Origin: Tisiphia sp964030975
GTDB taxonomy: Bacteria > Pseudomonadota > Alphaproteobacteria > Rickettsiales > Rickettsiaceae
NCBI RefSeq assembly: GCF_964030975.1
Contig: NZ_CAXIQH010000001.1
Coordinates: 558,001-622,000 of the forward strand
Direction: 5' to 3'
Length of the DNA stretch: 64,000 nt
Part shown: positions 51,237 through 60,197 of the stretch, piece by piece
How the letters are laid out: every line of letters starts with the position of its first letter
Numbering within the stretch: position 1 is the first letter of the stretch
Translations under genes and position numbers: made by a program
Notes under the pieces: model-generated
Seen by the model: the letters and a program-made list of their open reading frames with translations, nothing else
The model's database searches: none
What the model was told of the DNA's origin: nothing

Positions 51237-51526
51237 TATAGCTAACCCCATTAGCATTACTCCGTCATTGCGAAGACGACCGTAGAACGACGAAGCAAGC
51301 CTATTTTGTGTCATCCATGTAAACGCACACTAGTGTCCAGGTAAAAGCAGCCCGCCAGACAACGTCATTGCGAGGAGTCCATAAGGTCGACGAAGTAATT
51401 GTAAGTTGTTATTCCCGCGTAGGCGGGAATCTAGATCCCGCACTGAAGCAGGGATGACAAAAAACAGGATTGCTTCGTCGCCACTAAAGTGGCTCCTCAC
51501 ACACAATGACAAAAGGGCTAGCTATA
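51237..51526. repeat. Family A composite element
   Basis: Ends TATAGCTAACCCCATTAGCA and AAAGGGCTAGCTATA. The interior is a GTCATTGCGAGGAGTCC...GAAGTAAT hairpin with the ATTCCCGCGTAGGCGGGAAT palindrome nested in its loop (51364-51510). It covers nearly half of the 677-bp gap 51201-51877; the rest holds B11 and no gene. Confidence 0.75.
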
Positions 51527-51693
51527 AGAACCTAGACAGCTTATTGTCAGTGTACCATAGGAACCACGCGATGTAAAGACAGCCCTATATTCTTTAACAG
51601 CAATATAAATTATAACTCAAAACCAAGGTAGCACTAAGTGTTTATTATAGATTTTTTATAAAAAGATAAATAGCTTTGTTGTGGTCATGCTGA

Positions 51694-51833
51694 TACAGTG
51701 AAACCTATTGAATTAGGTGATACAAACTTTGTGTCATACCTGCGAAAGCAGGTATCTAGATTCCCGCCTACGCGGGAATGACAACTTACAATAGTTATGT
51801 TCTTTATCACCTAATCCTATAGGCATAACTATA
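51694..51833. repeat. Family B 140-bp element (B11)
   Basis: Starts TACAGTGAAACCTATTGAAT (one base off the usual TATAG) and ends GGCATAACTATA. Confidence 0.86.
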
Positions 51834-51877
51834 GCAGTCATAATGACAATTTAAAAGCTGTTGGAAAATAACCGGTG

Positions 51878-53038
51878 TCATTGCAATAAATCTTTTATAA
51901 TATGAGCAGCCACATTTGAGGGAGAGTTAGATCCCTTACAACCTAATTCCATTAAGATTTTTTGGCTTTCTTTTACTTGTTCATCTGCTTTTTCTTTATC
52001 AACTAACAGTGATGTAAGCCTTGTTGCTATATTTGATTTAGTACAGTTAAATTGAATTAATTCTGGTAAAATCTCCTTATTAGCAATAATATTAATCAAA
52101 GAAATGTAAGGTATTTTTATTAATAATTTTATTAGAAAAAAACTTACGATATTTAATTTATAAGCAACAACCATTGGCGTGTTACAAGCAGCAATTTCTA
52201 AAGTATTAGTACCAGATTTTGCTAGAGCAAGGTCAGATGCAGCAAAAATCTTAAGTCTGTCACTTGAGAAATGGTAGCTAAATACTGCATCTGATAAAAA
52301 TGATTCAATTAAAGATTGGTGGCTAGGATCAGCAAGGACAAATATCACTTGAAGATTGGAGAACTGCTTTGCTAGCAAATTAATTGCCTCTATAAAGATA
52401 GGTGCATGCCTTATTATTTCACCTTTGCGGCTACCGCAAGTGACACATAATAATTTTGCAAGAATAGGTATTTGTAATTCCCGTTTTAATTGTTGTTTAT
52501 CTTTATCCTCATAAAAATACTGCTCTAATATTGGATGACCAATATATCGACAATCTAGCCCAACTTTTTGGAAATATGGTGGCTCGAATGGTAGTAAAGC
52601 CAACAAATAATCATAAATTTCGGCATATTTCATAGCCCGGGAAGGTTTATACGCCCAGACTGATGGGGCAACAATATGCATGGTCTTTAAGTTAGGTCTA
52701 ATTTCTCGAACCTTCTTTACCACTCTATAAGTAAAGCCTGGTGAATCTATAGTAATTAATAAATCTGGATTATGCTGAATAATATCGTCAATAGTTTGTT
52801 TGATTAGCTTAGTGATCCTAAAAATATGTGGTATAATTTCGACGAAGCCCATAAGATTTATTTGACTAATCGGGAAAAGGCTATGCTGCAATCCCGCCTC
52901 TTGCATTTGGCTTCCCCCAACACCAACGAGTTCTAATTTCATTTCCTCCAATTTATAGATATTTTTTAGGTTTTGTATCAAACGCCCCCCTATAAAATCT
53001 CCTGATATTTCACCAGCAATTAGGTAAATTTTAGTCAT
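51878..53038 (-). CDS. lpxB: Lipid-A-disaccharide synthase
   Basis: About 386 residues; a GT-B glycosyltransferase joining UDP-diacylglucosamine and lipid X in lipid A synthesis. Seen: IYLIAGEISGDFIGGRLIQN at the N-terminus, VGVGGSQMQEAGL, HIVAPSVWAYKPSRAMKYA, and FAASDLALAKSGTNTLEIAA in the nucleotide-binding half. The ATG at 53038 (MTKIYLIAGE) fits the family start. The stop codon TGA lies in CATTGCAAT, a remnant of the hairpin repeat, so the last residues may be altered. The start overlaps the end of the transferase pseudogene by 8 bases. Confidence 0.94.
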   Translation of the reverse strand: MTKIYLIAGEISGDFIGGRLIQNLKNIYKLEEMKLELVGVGGSQMQEAGLQHSLFPISQINLMGFVEIIPHIFRITKLIKQTIDDIIQHNPDLLITIDSPGFTYRVVKKVREIRPNLKTMHIVAPSVWAYKPSRAMKYAEIYDYLLALLPFEPPYFQKVGLDCRYIGHPILEQYFYEDKDKQQLKRELQIPILAKLLCVTCGSRKGEIIRHAPIFIEAINLLAKQFSNLQVIFVLADPSHQSLIESFLSDAVFSYHFSSDRLKIFAASDLALAKSGTNTLEIAACNTPMVVAYKLNIVSFFLIKLLIKIPYISLINIIANKEILPELIQFNCTKSNIATRLTSLLVDKEKADEQVKESQKILMELGCKGSNSPSNVAAHIIKDLLQ

Positions 53039-54614
53039 ATGACTTCTTAGCACATAGGCTTAAATTTTTTTCAATCACTGGCGAACGGATGCCAGCACAA
53101 TCAAGAATCGAATGAAATACATAGTCATGACTAATTTCAGTACCTAAATGATTAGCTATAGAACTCACCAAGTCAGGATGTTTTTTTTTAAATTCATCCG
53201 ATACCCAAACTAAAAAAGGTATTGTGGTTTGTTCTGGGATCATCGGTCCACCATGACCATAATAACCATGCTCTCCTAAAGATTAAGCGTGATCAGAAAC
53301 ATACATTAGAATGGCGTTACTATTTTTTAATAAATCTATCATGTTATACAAAAAAAAATCAGTATATAAAATAGTGTTATCGTAATCATTAACTAACTCT
53401 TCAAGATCACAAGTGCTTTGATCTACCATAATAGTGGAATTACACTTAGGAGTAAATTTTTCGAATTCTTGAGGATATCTAGCAGAATATTGCCAATGAC
53501 TACCACTTGTATGAATAACTAAAAGACCTTTAGTAGTAGAATTTAAAATATTCTTAATATAAGGTAACATTTTTTCATCATGGTCATGCATTCTTAACAA
53601 AGCAGAGCCACCAGGTATTATGCTAAACTGAACCTCATCATAAATTGTAGATGGGTTTTTCCTTTTTAAAGATTGTCGCAAATTCTGAGTGCCAATCCAA
53701 TTAGTATTAAAACCAAGGCTGGTAAAAATTGATATAAAACTTGTATCTTCTGTGATTTTGTCTAAATCACTAGCAGGATGGCGAGACATAAGAGATGGAA
53801 CTGAAATACATGTATGATTAGATGAAGATTGTGCTTTAAATGAAAAAAGATTCTCAATATTACCTAAATATGGCGTAGTATCCCTGGAATAACCATTAAT
53901 ACCAAAATGATCAAATCGTGCTGCTTCTCCTATAACAAGTATGGCTATAATATTTTGATCAGATTGATCGGTAAAAGAAAATTTCTTACTTATATCCTCA
54001 CGCATGCTATTTTTGTTGCTATTATTAGAGAAATATAAATATGTATTATGTAGATATTGAATAGGAAAATAACTATCTAGAACTTTAAACTGTGGTGTAA
54101 TAATATTATTAACAGCAATTAAAAGACAAATTGCTGATAGTAATTTTGTGACAAATAGTTTACTATTTAAAGTGGCGAAGTGTTTCATTGTATAAACACA
54201 ACTAAACAAACTAAAAACTAACCATATAATTAACCTGATGCTGACTATCTCGTATAGTTCATTCAAGTCGGTGGAGAAAAAACTACCCATCATTTCTTTT
54301 GTAGGAGAAATTTTAAAGAAATATAGGTAATAGCTGGCAACTGCCCCCGTTATAAATAAAAATATCGTCCCAATTATAAAAACAAGCCGATGGATAGTTA
54401 AACCAAAAAAAATGATAAAACAAGTAAAGTAAATATATATAAACTCTTTACTCAACTCCAATATCGCTTTCAAAAAAGTTACCTTGTAGTAACTGAATTT
54501 GTAACAAGAAACTACTGAATTAAAAAATATGAAATAAATAAGGGCAAAAACTAAAGATAGTTTTATTAATTTACTATCTATATGCTTTTGAATTAGCTCT
54601 GACATAATAAACAC
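53031..54614 (-). pseudogene. EptA-like lipid A phosphoethanolamine transferase with an in-frame stop
   Basis: Five N-terminal membrane helices are followed by a sulfatase-like periplasmic domain. Motifs are VIGEAARFDHFGINGYSRDT, HTCISVPSLMSRHPASD with the catalytic Thr, and LMYVSDHA. The next codon is TAA (53283-53285) where the family has Glu (SDHGESLGE). The same frame then continues SLGEHGYYGHGGPMIPEQTT and on to a natural stop at 53031. One base change (GAA to TAA) explains it. The truncated 443-residue form lacks metal-binding residues, so it is probably inactive unless the stop is read through. Confidence 0.88.
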
Positions 54615-54644
54615 GTACTTTGTATAAATTGTAATTTAGGTATC

Positions 54645-55112
54645 ATGATAATAGCAGCATTGCAAGAATTTTTTCAGCTTTTACAAGCTAATAGATCAAT
54701 TATTGCTATAGATTATGGAATGCGGAAAACAGGCATTGCTATCTCAAATCAAGAACAGACCATCGCTATGCCGCTAAAAACTATTCATGAAACGATAGAA
54801 GAAAATAAGATTAAGTCAATATTAGATTTGGTCGCAACTTATTCCATCTGTGGTATAGTTATAGGTTTGCCTATTAGTATGAATGGTCAATCTAGTGAGC
54901 AAACTATAATTGTGCTAAAATTCAGCACAAAATTAAGCTTTGCAACAAATCTTCCTATATATCTACAAGATGAAAGACTTACTTCCCTTGCTGCCAATAA
55001 CCTACTAAAATCATTAGGGGTCAGAAGACGAGAACGTAACCAAAAAGATGATTCAATTGCAGCAAGTATGATTTTAGAAACTACTTTAGATTCTATGAAA
55101 AAACTTCGATAG
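54645..55112 (+). CDS. ruvX: RuvX/YqgF-family Holliday junction resolvase or rRNA nuclease
   Basis: A 155-residue RNase H-fold protein. IIAIDYGMRKTGIAIS carries the first catalytic Asp, IVIGLPISMNGQSSEQT is the family's central motif, and YLQDERLTSLAANNLL has the Asp-Glu pair. RNQKDDSIAASMILE gives the last Asp. In E. coli YqgF processes pre-16S rRNA; in other bacteria it resolves Holliday junctions. It is divergent from the transferase pseudogene with 30 bases between starts. Confidence 0.9.
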   Translation: MIIAALQEFFQLLQANRSIIAIDYGMRKTGIAISNQEQTIAMPLKTIHETIEENKIKSILDLVATYSICGIVIGLPISMNGQSSEQTIIVLKFSTKLSFATNLPIYLQDERLTSLAANNLLKSLGVRRRERNQKDDSIAASMILETTLDSMKKLR

Positions 55113-55138
55113 GATATGTAACGAATAAGTCAAAGAAA

Positions 55139-55555
55139 TTATTTCATATCAGATAATTTTATTTCAGGATATTTTTCTGGTCTAGCTAAAAAATAACCAA
55201 TATCTTTGTTATCAGAGTGCATTTCTATATAAGAGCCATAAATACGATTATCAAAACCACCATCTTGCTGCTTTTTAACAAGACGCTTTGCTTCAATTTG
55301 TTCCATCGACAAGTTGTGTTCTTTGCCTAATGCATAAATCACTTCCAGCAAATCAGCTAGCTCTTCAGAAACTTCATCTGGTGTTTTTGCATCAATCACT
55401 TCCTGTGCTTCTTCCAACAATTTATCTTTAAGACGCTGGATATATTCATCTCCTTTCATACTGCGTTCAAATACTAAAACACCACGAGAACGCATAATTC
55501 CTGGGACTAAATCACGAATTAGTTTATCAATTTTGAAACAATATTTTCTCATCAT
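55139..55555 (-). CDS. MazG-like nucleoside triphosphate pyrophosphohydrolase
   Basis: A 138-residue all-alpha NTP pyrophosphohydrolase of the MazG / phosphoribosyl-ATP pyrophosphohydrolase superfamily. KIDKLIRDLVPGIMRSRG is followed by the Mg2+-binding EEAQEVIDA and SEELADLLEVIYAL (ExxE...ExxD pattern). A histidine pathway role is unlikely because no his genes are known in rickettsiae, so house-cleaning of nucleotides is the likelier role. It converges with ruvX. Confidence 0.82.
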   Translation of the reverse strand: MMRKYCFKIDKLIRDLVPGIMRSRGVLVFERSMKGDEYIQRLKDKLLEEAQEVIDAKTPDEVSEELADLLEVIYALGKEHNLSMEQIEAKRLVKKQQDGGFDNRIYGSYIEMHSDNKDIGYFLARPEKYPEIKLSDMK

Positions 55556-55575
55556 AATTTCCTATAATAGTAATT

Positions 55576-55719
55576 AGACTTCCTGCATAAGTCAAAAAAG
55601 CCCTCGGGATTTTTAGGAGAAACGAAGCCGAGTACCGCAGCGTACATAGACGTACGTGAGGAGCGGAGGCGAGTTTCGACGCCAAAATCACCAACTAGAT
55701 TGACTTATTCAGGAAGTCT
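55576..55719. repeat. RPE-1-type element, intergenic (144 bp)
   Basis: Ends AGACTTCCTGCATAAGTC and GACTTATTCAGGAAGTCT with the core GCGTACATAGACGTACGTGA. Near-complement of the copy at 28574-28717. Confidence 0.86.
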
Positions 55720-55723
55720 ATTA

Positions 55724-56035
55724 TATAGCTAACCCGAGAAGGTTTTAGTCGGATAACGTTTGTCATCCCCGCGTAGGCGGGGATCTAAGATCCCTGCCTT
55801 CGCAGGGATGACAAGTTAAACCTTGCAGGGGATGACACAAAATTGTAAGTTGCCATTCCCGCACCATTCTGTCATTCCCGTGTAAGGCGGGAATCTAGAT
55901 ACCTGCCTAGGGATGACAAAAAATTGCTTAGTCGGCTCACGCACTCCTCGCAATGACGTTGAAACCTTACAATTGTTTCGTAGTGCTTCGCTACTTCTCG
56001 CTAATAGACGGAGTAATTTAGTTGGGTTAGCTATA
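55724..56035. repeat. Family A composite element at the 3' end of rsmA
   Basis: Ends TATAGCTAACCCGAGAAGGT and TAGTTGGGTTAGCTATA. Inside are at least two CCCGCG...CGGGAATC palindromes and part of a GCTCACGCACTCCTCGCAAT hairpin. The right end supplies the stop codon of rsmA. With the RPE it fills the 471-bp gap. Confidence 0.75.
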
Positions 56036-56878
56036 TAGTGATTCATTTGAATATGATTTTGCTAAAGATAAATAATCTTGGGGGGATAAATTTTCAGCTC
56101 GAGAAGAATTATCAATCTTTAATTCTGCTAACAAATCTTCTATGCGTGACGTTAGTTTTTTCAGAGATGATTTAATCATTTTACGTCGTTCACCAAATGC
56201 TAGTCTAGTGATTAACTCAACTTTTTCAATTAATCCAGCTGTTAATGCATTATTGTTACAAGGCACAAGTTTAACTATAGCCGAGTGGACTTTTGGTGCA
56301 GGGTAGAAAGCTTGCGGATTAACGTCAAAGCATTTTTCAACTGAACAAAGTAACTGACATATTACTGATAATCTTCCGTAGGATTTTGTCCCAACTTTAC
56401 CACATATTCGATCTACAACTTCCTTTTGCAGCATTAAAGTCATGCTATTTATTAATGGTAATTTTTTTAACCATTTTATGACTAACTCTGTACCTATTTG
56501 GTAAGGTAAATTTGAAATAATAGTCATTTTGTTATGATTTAAGGTTGATAGATCAAATTTAACAGCATCCGAATGAATAATATGTAGATTAGGAGACAGT
56601 TCTCTTATTTCCGTAAGTAAAGGTATACATCTAACGTCAGTTTCAATGACAGTTAAAGATTTAGGGTTGCAGGAAAGGATAGCTCTAGTGAGTCCGGCTG
56701 TACCGGGACCAACTTCTAAGACAGAATCATGTTCCTTCAGTCCACTTACTCGAACTATTTTATCACACAGGCTACTATCAAAAATGAAATTCTGACCATA
56801 TTTCCTAATAGGAGTAATACCATGTTTGCTAGCATGCTTTGCAATTGAAGGTAAGGTACTCAAATTATTTGAGATCAC
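56027..56878 (-). CDS. rsmA: 16S rRNA (adenine1518/1519-N6)-dimethyltransferase
   Basis: A 283-residue KsgA-type methyltransferase that dimethylates the two adenines in helix 45. Seen: RKYGQNFIFDSSLCDKIV, SAM-binding VLEVGPGTAGLTRAIL, IISNLPYQIGTELVIKWL (NLPY catalytic motif) and FYPAPKVHSAIVKL. The last residues Tyr-Ser-stop come from the family A end TATAGCTAA. It overlaps the surA-like gene by 4 bases; the order lptD-surA-rsmA resembles E. coli lptD-surA-pdxA-rsmA with pdxA missing. Confidence 0.95.
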   Translation of the reverse strand: MISNNLSTLPSIAKHASKHGITPIRKYGQNFIFDSSLCDKIVRVSGLKEHDSVLEVGPGTAGLTRAILSCNPKSLTVIETDVRCIPLLTEIRELSPNLHIIHSDAVKFDLSTLNHNKMTIISNLPYQIGTELVIKWLKKLPLINSMTLMLQKEVVDRICGKVGTKSYGRLSVICQLLCSVEKCFDVNPQAFYPAPKVHSAIVKLVPCNNNALTAGLIEKVELITRLAFGERRKMIKSSLKKLTSRIEDLLAELKIDNSSRAENLSPQDYLSLAKSYSNESLYS

Positions 56879-57777
56879 AAAGGAAGCATTATTTTAATAT
56901 ATGCTTTCTTACGCATATCATCAAAGTATTTTTGTGCTTTTTGTGACATTCTCTTATTAGTTAACAGATTTACTACGTAATTATTTTCATCGCTAGTAAC
57001 ATTAATCATCTGCTTGTTACACATTAAGATTAATTTAAATCCATCTTGCATCTCGAAAACACTGCTTCTTTCTCCTGTATTTAAATCTTTGATAATTGTT
57101 TGCAGCGTAGAATCTAGAGTACTTAGATTTTGATTAATTACCTCTAATGTAGCAAAATCTTGGTATAAGGATTCTTTGATATCAGAACAATTTTTAAGAC
57201 GTTTTTGTAAATCACACATCTTATGCAAAGCTTTGTCATCTTTATCTTTTGAAGTAAAAATCTGTGCTGATATTTCTGCATCTTTTGAATCTGTCGCTAA
57301 TATTATATCATTAACTTCTTTTGCACTAATAGCAACTGATCTAGAAATACTAGATAAAATGTTCATTTTGATAATTTCGGCACCTATTTGAAATTTAAAA
57401 TTATTTATATCTACAGATTTACTCTTCAAAAACTTTATTAAATGCCCTTTTTCCATTTTATTACGTTGCTCGATGGTTTCTATAGAGTCATTTATTTCAC
57501 TATCAGAACTTTTTTTACCGTTTGCTGATTGATAAAGTAATACATCATCAATCATGCTGTTAATTGCCATCTTATCAAGCTGTTTGTTTGTTTTAGGATC
57601 AGGATTAGGAATATTATTAAGTGCCATGATCATATGTTTTCTAGCTAGAAATTCATGTAAGGTAATTGGCTCATTATTAACTAATGCAACTATGTTGGAT
57701 AATTCTGCTTTCGCTATAGTTATGTTAAAGATGATGGTAACTAAACAAAATAACTTCTTCATATTTAACTTCTTCAT
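56875..57777 (-). CDS. surA: SurA-like periplasmic chaperone
   Basis: A 300-residue protein with a signal peptide (residues about 6-24, ending TIAKA) and the SurA N-terminal pattern SNIVALVNNEPITLHEFLAR. The helical region DKMAINSMIDDVLLYQSA follows. A clear parvulin PPIase domain is not visible, so it may be chaperone-only. Its place between lptD and rsmA is the conserved surA location; SurA assists outer-membrane beta-barrel assembly, including LptD. The start may be the first ATG (57777) or one five codons later. Confidence 0.85.
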   Translation of the reverse strand: MKKLNMKKLFCLVTIIFNITIAKAELSNIVALVNNEPITLHEFLARKHMIMALNNIPNPDPKTNKQLDKMAINSMIDDVLLYQSANGKKSSDSEINDSIETIEQRNKMEKGHLIKFLKSKSVDINNFKFQIGAEIIKMNILSSISRSVAISAKEVNDIILATDSKDAEISAQIFTSKDKDDKALHKMCDLQKRLKNCSDIKESLYQDFATLEVINQNLSTLDSTLQTIIKDLNTGERSSVFEMQDGFKLILMCNKQMINVTSDENNYVVNLLTNKRMSQKAQKYFDDMRKKAYIKIMLPL

Positions 57778-57787
57778 AATTTTAGGC

Positions 57788-59935
57788 TCACATATTTAAT
57801 ATTTTTAGACCTACAGAAATAGTAGGGACAGCAAAAATCTTTTTTATCCCCCTACTACTATCTCCCATATAATTGTCTGAAAGTTTTCCTGCTATTTTAA
57901 CACAATCGTTCAAGTATGTCACCTGGATACTCTTAGAAAGAACATTTATTTTGTTTTTTAACCAATCTATTCTCATATCATAGGCAACTGACCAATTTTC
58001 TGTCAATTGATAAGTAAAGTTATAGTAAAGTTGTCTTACTTTATTATCAATTAATTCATTTGTAGAATAATATTTCTGTACGTTAGAAATTTGAACCAAT
58101 CCAACAGTTAACTGAACTGTCTTAGAGTTAAGGGTGCCACCTAATTCATCTCTAATGGGGCTAAAATTCTTACTTTTTCTAAATCTATAGAACAGCTCCA
58201 TTTTATCAGAAAAGCTACTGGAAATTCTGCCAACATTTTCAATATTATCAATAGATTTGTTATTAATAAGATTATTATTGTAGGTTTGTCCTAGGAATAA
58301 ACTTGAATAATTTTGCTCTGAAAGTATAGAAGAACTAATTCCATAACTTAATCTATTGTCAAATTCATGGCGATCTATACCACTATAGCGATTGGAACTA
58401 AATATATTATTTTCCGATAGTTCATATTTCGATGGATCAATAAAGGAAAATTTCTTATTAGAATTATGTTTGCGTCCAATAGTTGCCGATATAATTGGTT
58501 CGACAAATAGGCTAGCTTTATCAAAGATTGATCCAGCTAATGGATAACGCCAAGTATTTTGAATTTCTGGTATATTCCTCGCAAGAACCTTGCTCTGCCT
58601 AGAATTATTTGAATATAGGTGATTAATAAAATATATGTCTGATCTATTCCGTAAGGTAATATTAAATAAATGACCAGATGAAGTTAAGAAATTATTATCC
58701 ACTGCAAGTTGTAATGCAACTTGCCCTAGTTTTCTGCCGTTTCTTTCTTTATAGATTAATGCATTATTCTCAATAACTATGTTAGTAGTTTCATCGTCAT
58801 TTAAGGGTATAACATTCTTAGTTCTAACTTTGGGGAAAATTAATGGACTGGTGTTACTAGAATCATTTGTTCCTAGTCCTTCAAAATACATCCCTTCCAT
58901 TAATAAGTAATTGTAATTATTGACATGTTCTAAATATAACTTAGAGGTCAAATATGAAGTATAATTATTATAATAGTTTTTTAAGTAGGCTTTATCAGAA
59001 GTACGTTGCAACCTAAATCCGTATCGATAATCGTTTGTGGTGAAATTACCATTGCTTAATAGATAATATGAGTTTACCTTAGTATTTTTTATCGTTATAT
59101 CACCATTCTTTAAGGAATACGGCACTTTACCATAGTTAGCATCTAAAGATATATAATCACTTTCATTTGGTTTGTAACGAGTTTCTAGTTCAAAAATCGT
59201 ATATTTTCCCCAAAAAACCCTAGGGGTTAGAGTAAAATCTAGATTAGGTTTAGCTCTATAATATAGTGGTATCCCTAAAGCACTATCTTGCATTCCAGGT
59301 GTCAACATTCCCGATTTTGCAGGAGCCTTAGGTGTTGGATGAGAAAAATAGGGAGTATAGAAGATTGGGATACCATATACCTCGAAAAATAGATGCTTAT
59401 AAACCATTTTGTTCTTATGTAAATCTATCTCTGTATTCTTTGCAGAAATTTGCCAAATAGGTTTTTGGTTGCATAGTATTTTACATGGGGTAAAGGTACT
59501 ATTATGCAACCGAAAAACATCTTCATTTACTCTTTCAGCTAATTTTGACGTTAAAAGCGTATTATCACCAAAATATAAAACAAAGTCTGAAATTATTCCT
59601 GCCTTTAGCTTATCTTTTAATATGACGAATTCTCCTAAAATAACTTTATTTTGAACTCTATTTTGCTGTTCTGTAATTCTAACATTTCCCTCAGCCCAGA
59701 GCTGATCTTGTCTTATATCATAAATCAAGGAATTAGCCGTTAGAAAATAATTATCTAATATGATTTGAACATTACCTTTAGCATAAATAAATTGTTCCTT
59801 TTGGCTATATTCAATATAATCTGTGGACAAAAAGCTAAACTGCTTGTTTATTCCCTGCTTATCAGCTTGTGCCAAACTACAAATCGGTAACAAAATAATA
59901 ATTTTAATAATCAATAAATTGCAGAAAATTCGCAT
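57788..59935 (-). CDS. lptD: LPS-assembly protein LptD
   Basis: A 715-residue outer-membrane beta-barrel that inserts LPS with LptE. A signal peptide (MRIFCNLLIIKIIILLPICS, cleavage near AQA) is followed by an OstA/LptA-like N-domain (YIYAKGNVQIILDNYFLTAN-type and DQLWAEGNVRI). The plug-to-barrel signature KHLFFEVYGIPIFYTPYFSH precedes the C-terminal barrel with many Tyr/Asn-rich strands. Cysteines for the inter-domain disulfide occur in CKILCNQKP. Length is normal for Rickettsia. It is first of the lptD-surA-rsmA unit. Confidence 0.94.
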   Translation of the reverse strand: MRIFCNLLIIKIIILLPICSLAQADKQGINKQFSFLSTDYIEYSQKEQFIYAKGNVQIILDNYFLTANSLIYDIRQDQLWAEGNVRITEQQNRVQNKVILGEFVILKDKLKAGIISDFVLYFGDNTLLTSKLAERVNEDVFRLHNSTFTPCKILCNQKPIWQISAKNTEIDLHKNKMVYKHLFFEVYGIPIFYTPYFSHPTPKAPAKSGMLTPGMQDSALGIPLYYRAKPNLDFTLTPRVFWGKYTIFELETRYKPNESDYISLDANYGKVPYSLKNGDITIKNTKVNSYYLLSNGNFTTNDYRYGFRLQRTSDKAYLKNYYNNYTSYLTSKLYLEHVNNYNYLLMEGMYFEGLGTNDSSNTSPLIFPKVRTKNVIPLNDDETTNIVIENNALIYKERNGRKLGQVALQLAVDNNFLTSSGHLFNITLRNRSDIYFINHLYSNNSRQSKVLARNIPEIQNTWRYPLAGSIFDKASLFVEPIISATIGRKHNSNKKFSFIDPSKYELSENNIFSSNRYSGIDRHEFDNRLSYGISSSILSEQNYSSLFLGQTYNNNLINNKSIDNIENVGRISSSFSDKMELFYRFRKSKNFSPIRDELGGTLNSKTVQLTVGLVQISNVQKYYSTNELIDNKVRQLYYNFTYQLTENWSVAYDMRIDWLKNKINVLSKSIQVTYLNDCVKIAGKLSDNYMGDSSRGIKKIFAVPTISVGLKILNM

Positions 59936-59999
59936 TTAGGATAATTTTTGAAGTATAGATAGTATATATATCATGTATACATCAAATTTGATATATTTA

Positions 60000-60182
60000 T
60001 ATAGCTAACCAGGGTTAGTATTCACCCATTTGCTTCAACGAAAAAGTTGCCATTCTTAGCAACGGCGGGAATCTAGATACCTGCTTTCGCAAGGTTAACA
60101 CAAAACAGGATTGCTTCGTCGACCTACGGTCTTTCTCGCAATGACGTCAGTTGTATGGCTAAAACCTTTTTGGTTAGCTATA
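60000..60182. repeat. Family A composite element
   Basis: Ends TATAGCTAACCAGGGTTAGT and TTTTGGTTAGCTATA. The core has CGGCGGGAATC, ACCTGCTTTCGCAAGGT and a GATTGCTTCGTCGACC...CTCGCAATGACG arm. Confidence 0.75.
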
Positions 60183-60197
60183 TTTATGCTAGTTCAT

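Noticed and set aside
55816..56046. 76-codon open frame at the end of rsmA.
   Set aside because: It is translated family A repeat; no independent start signal or homology is visible.
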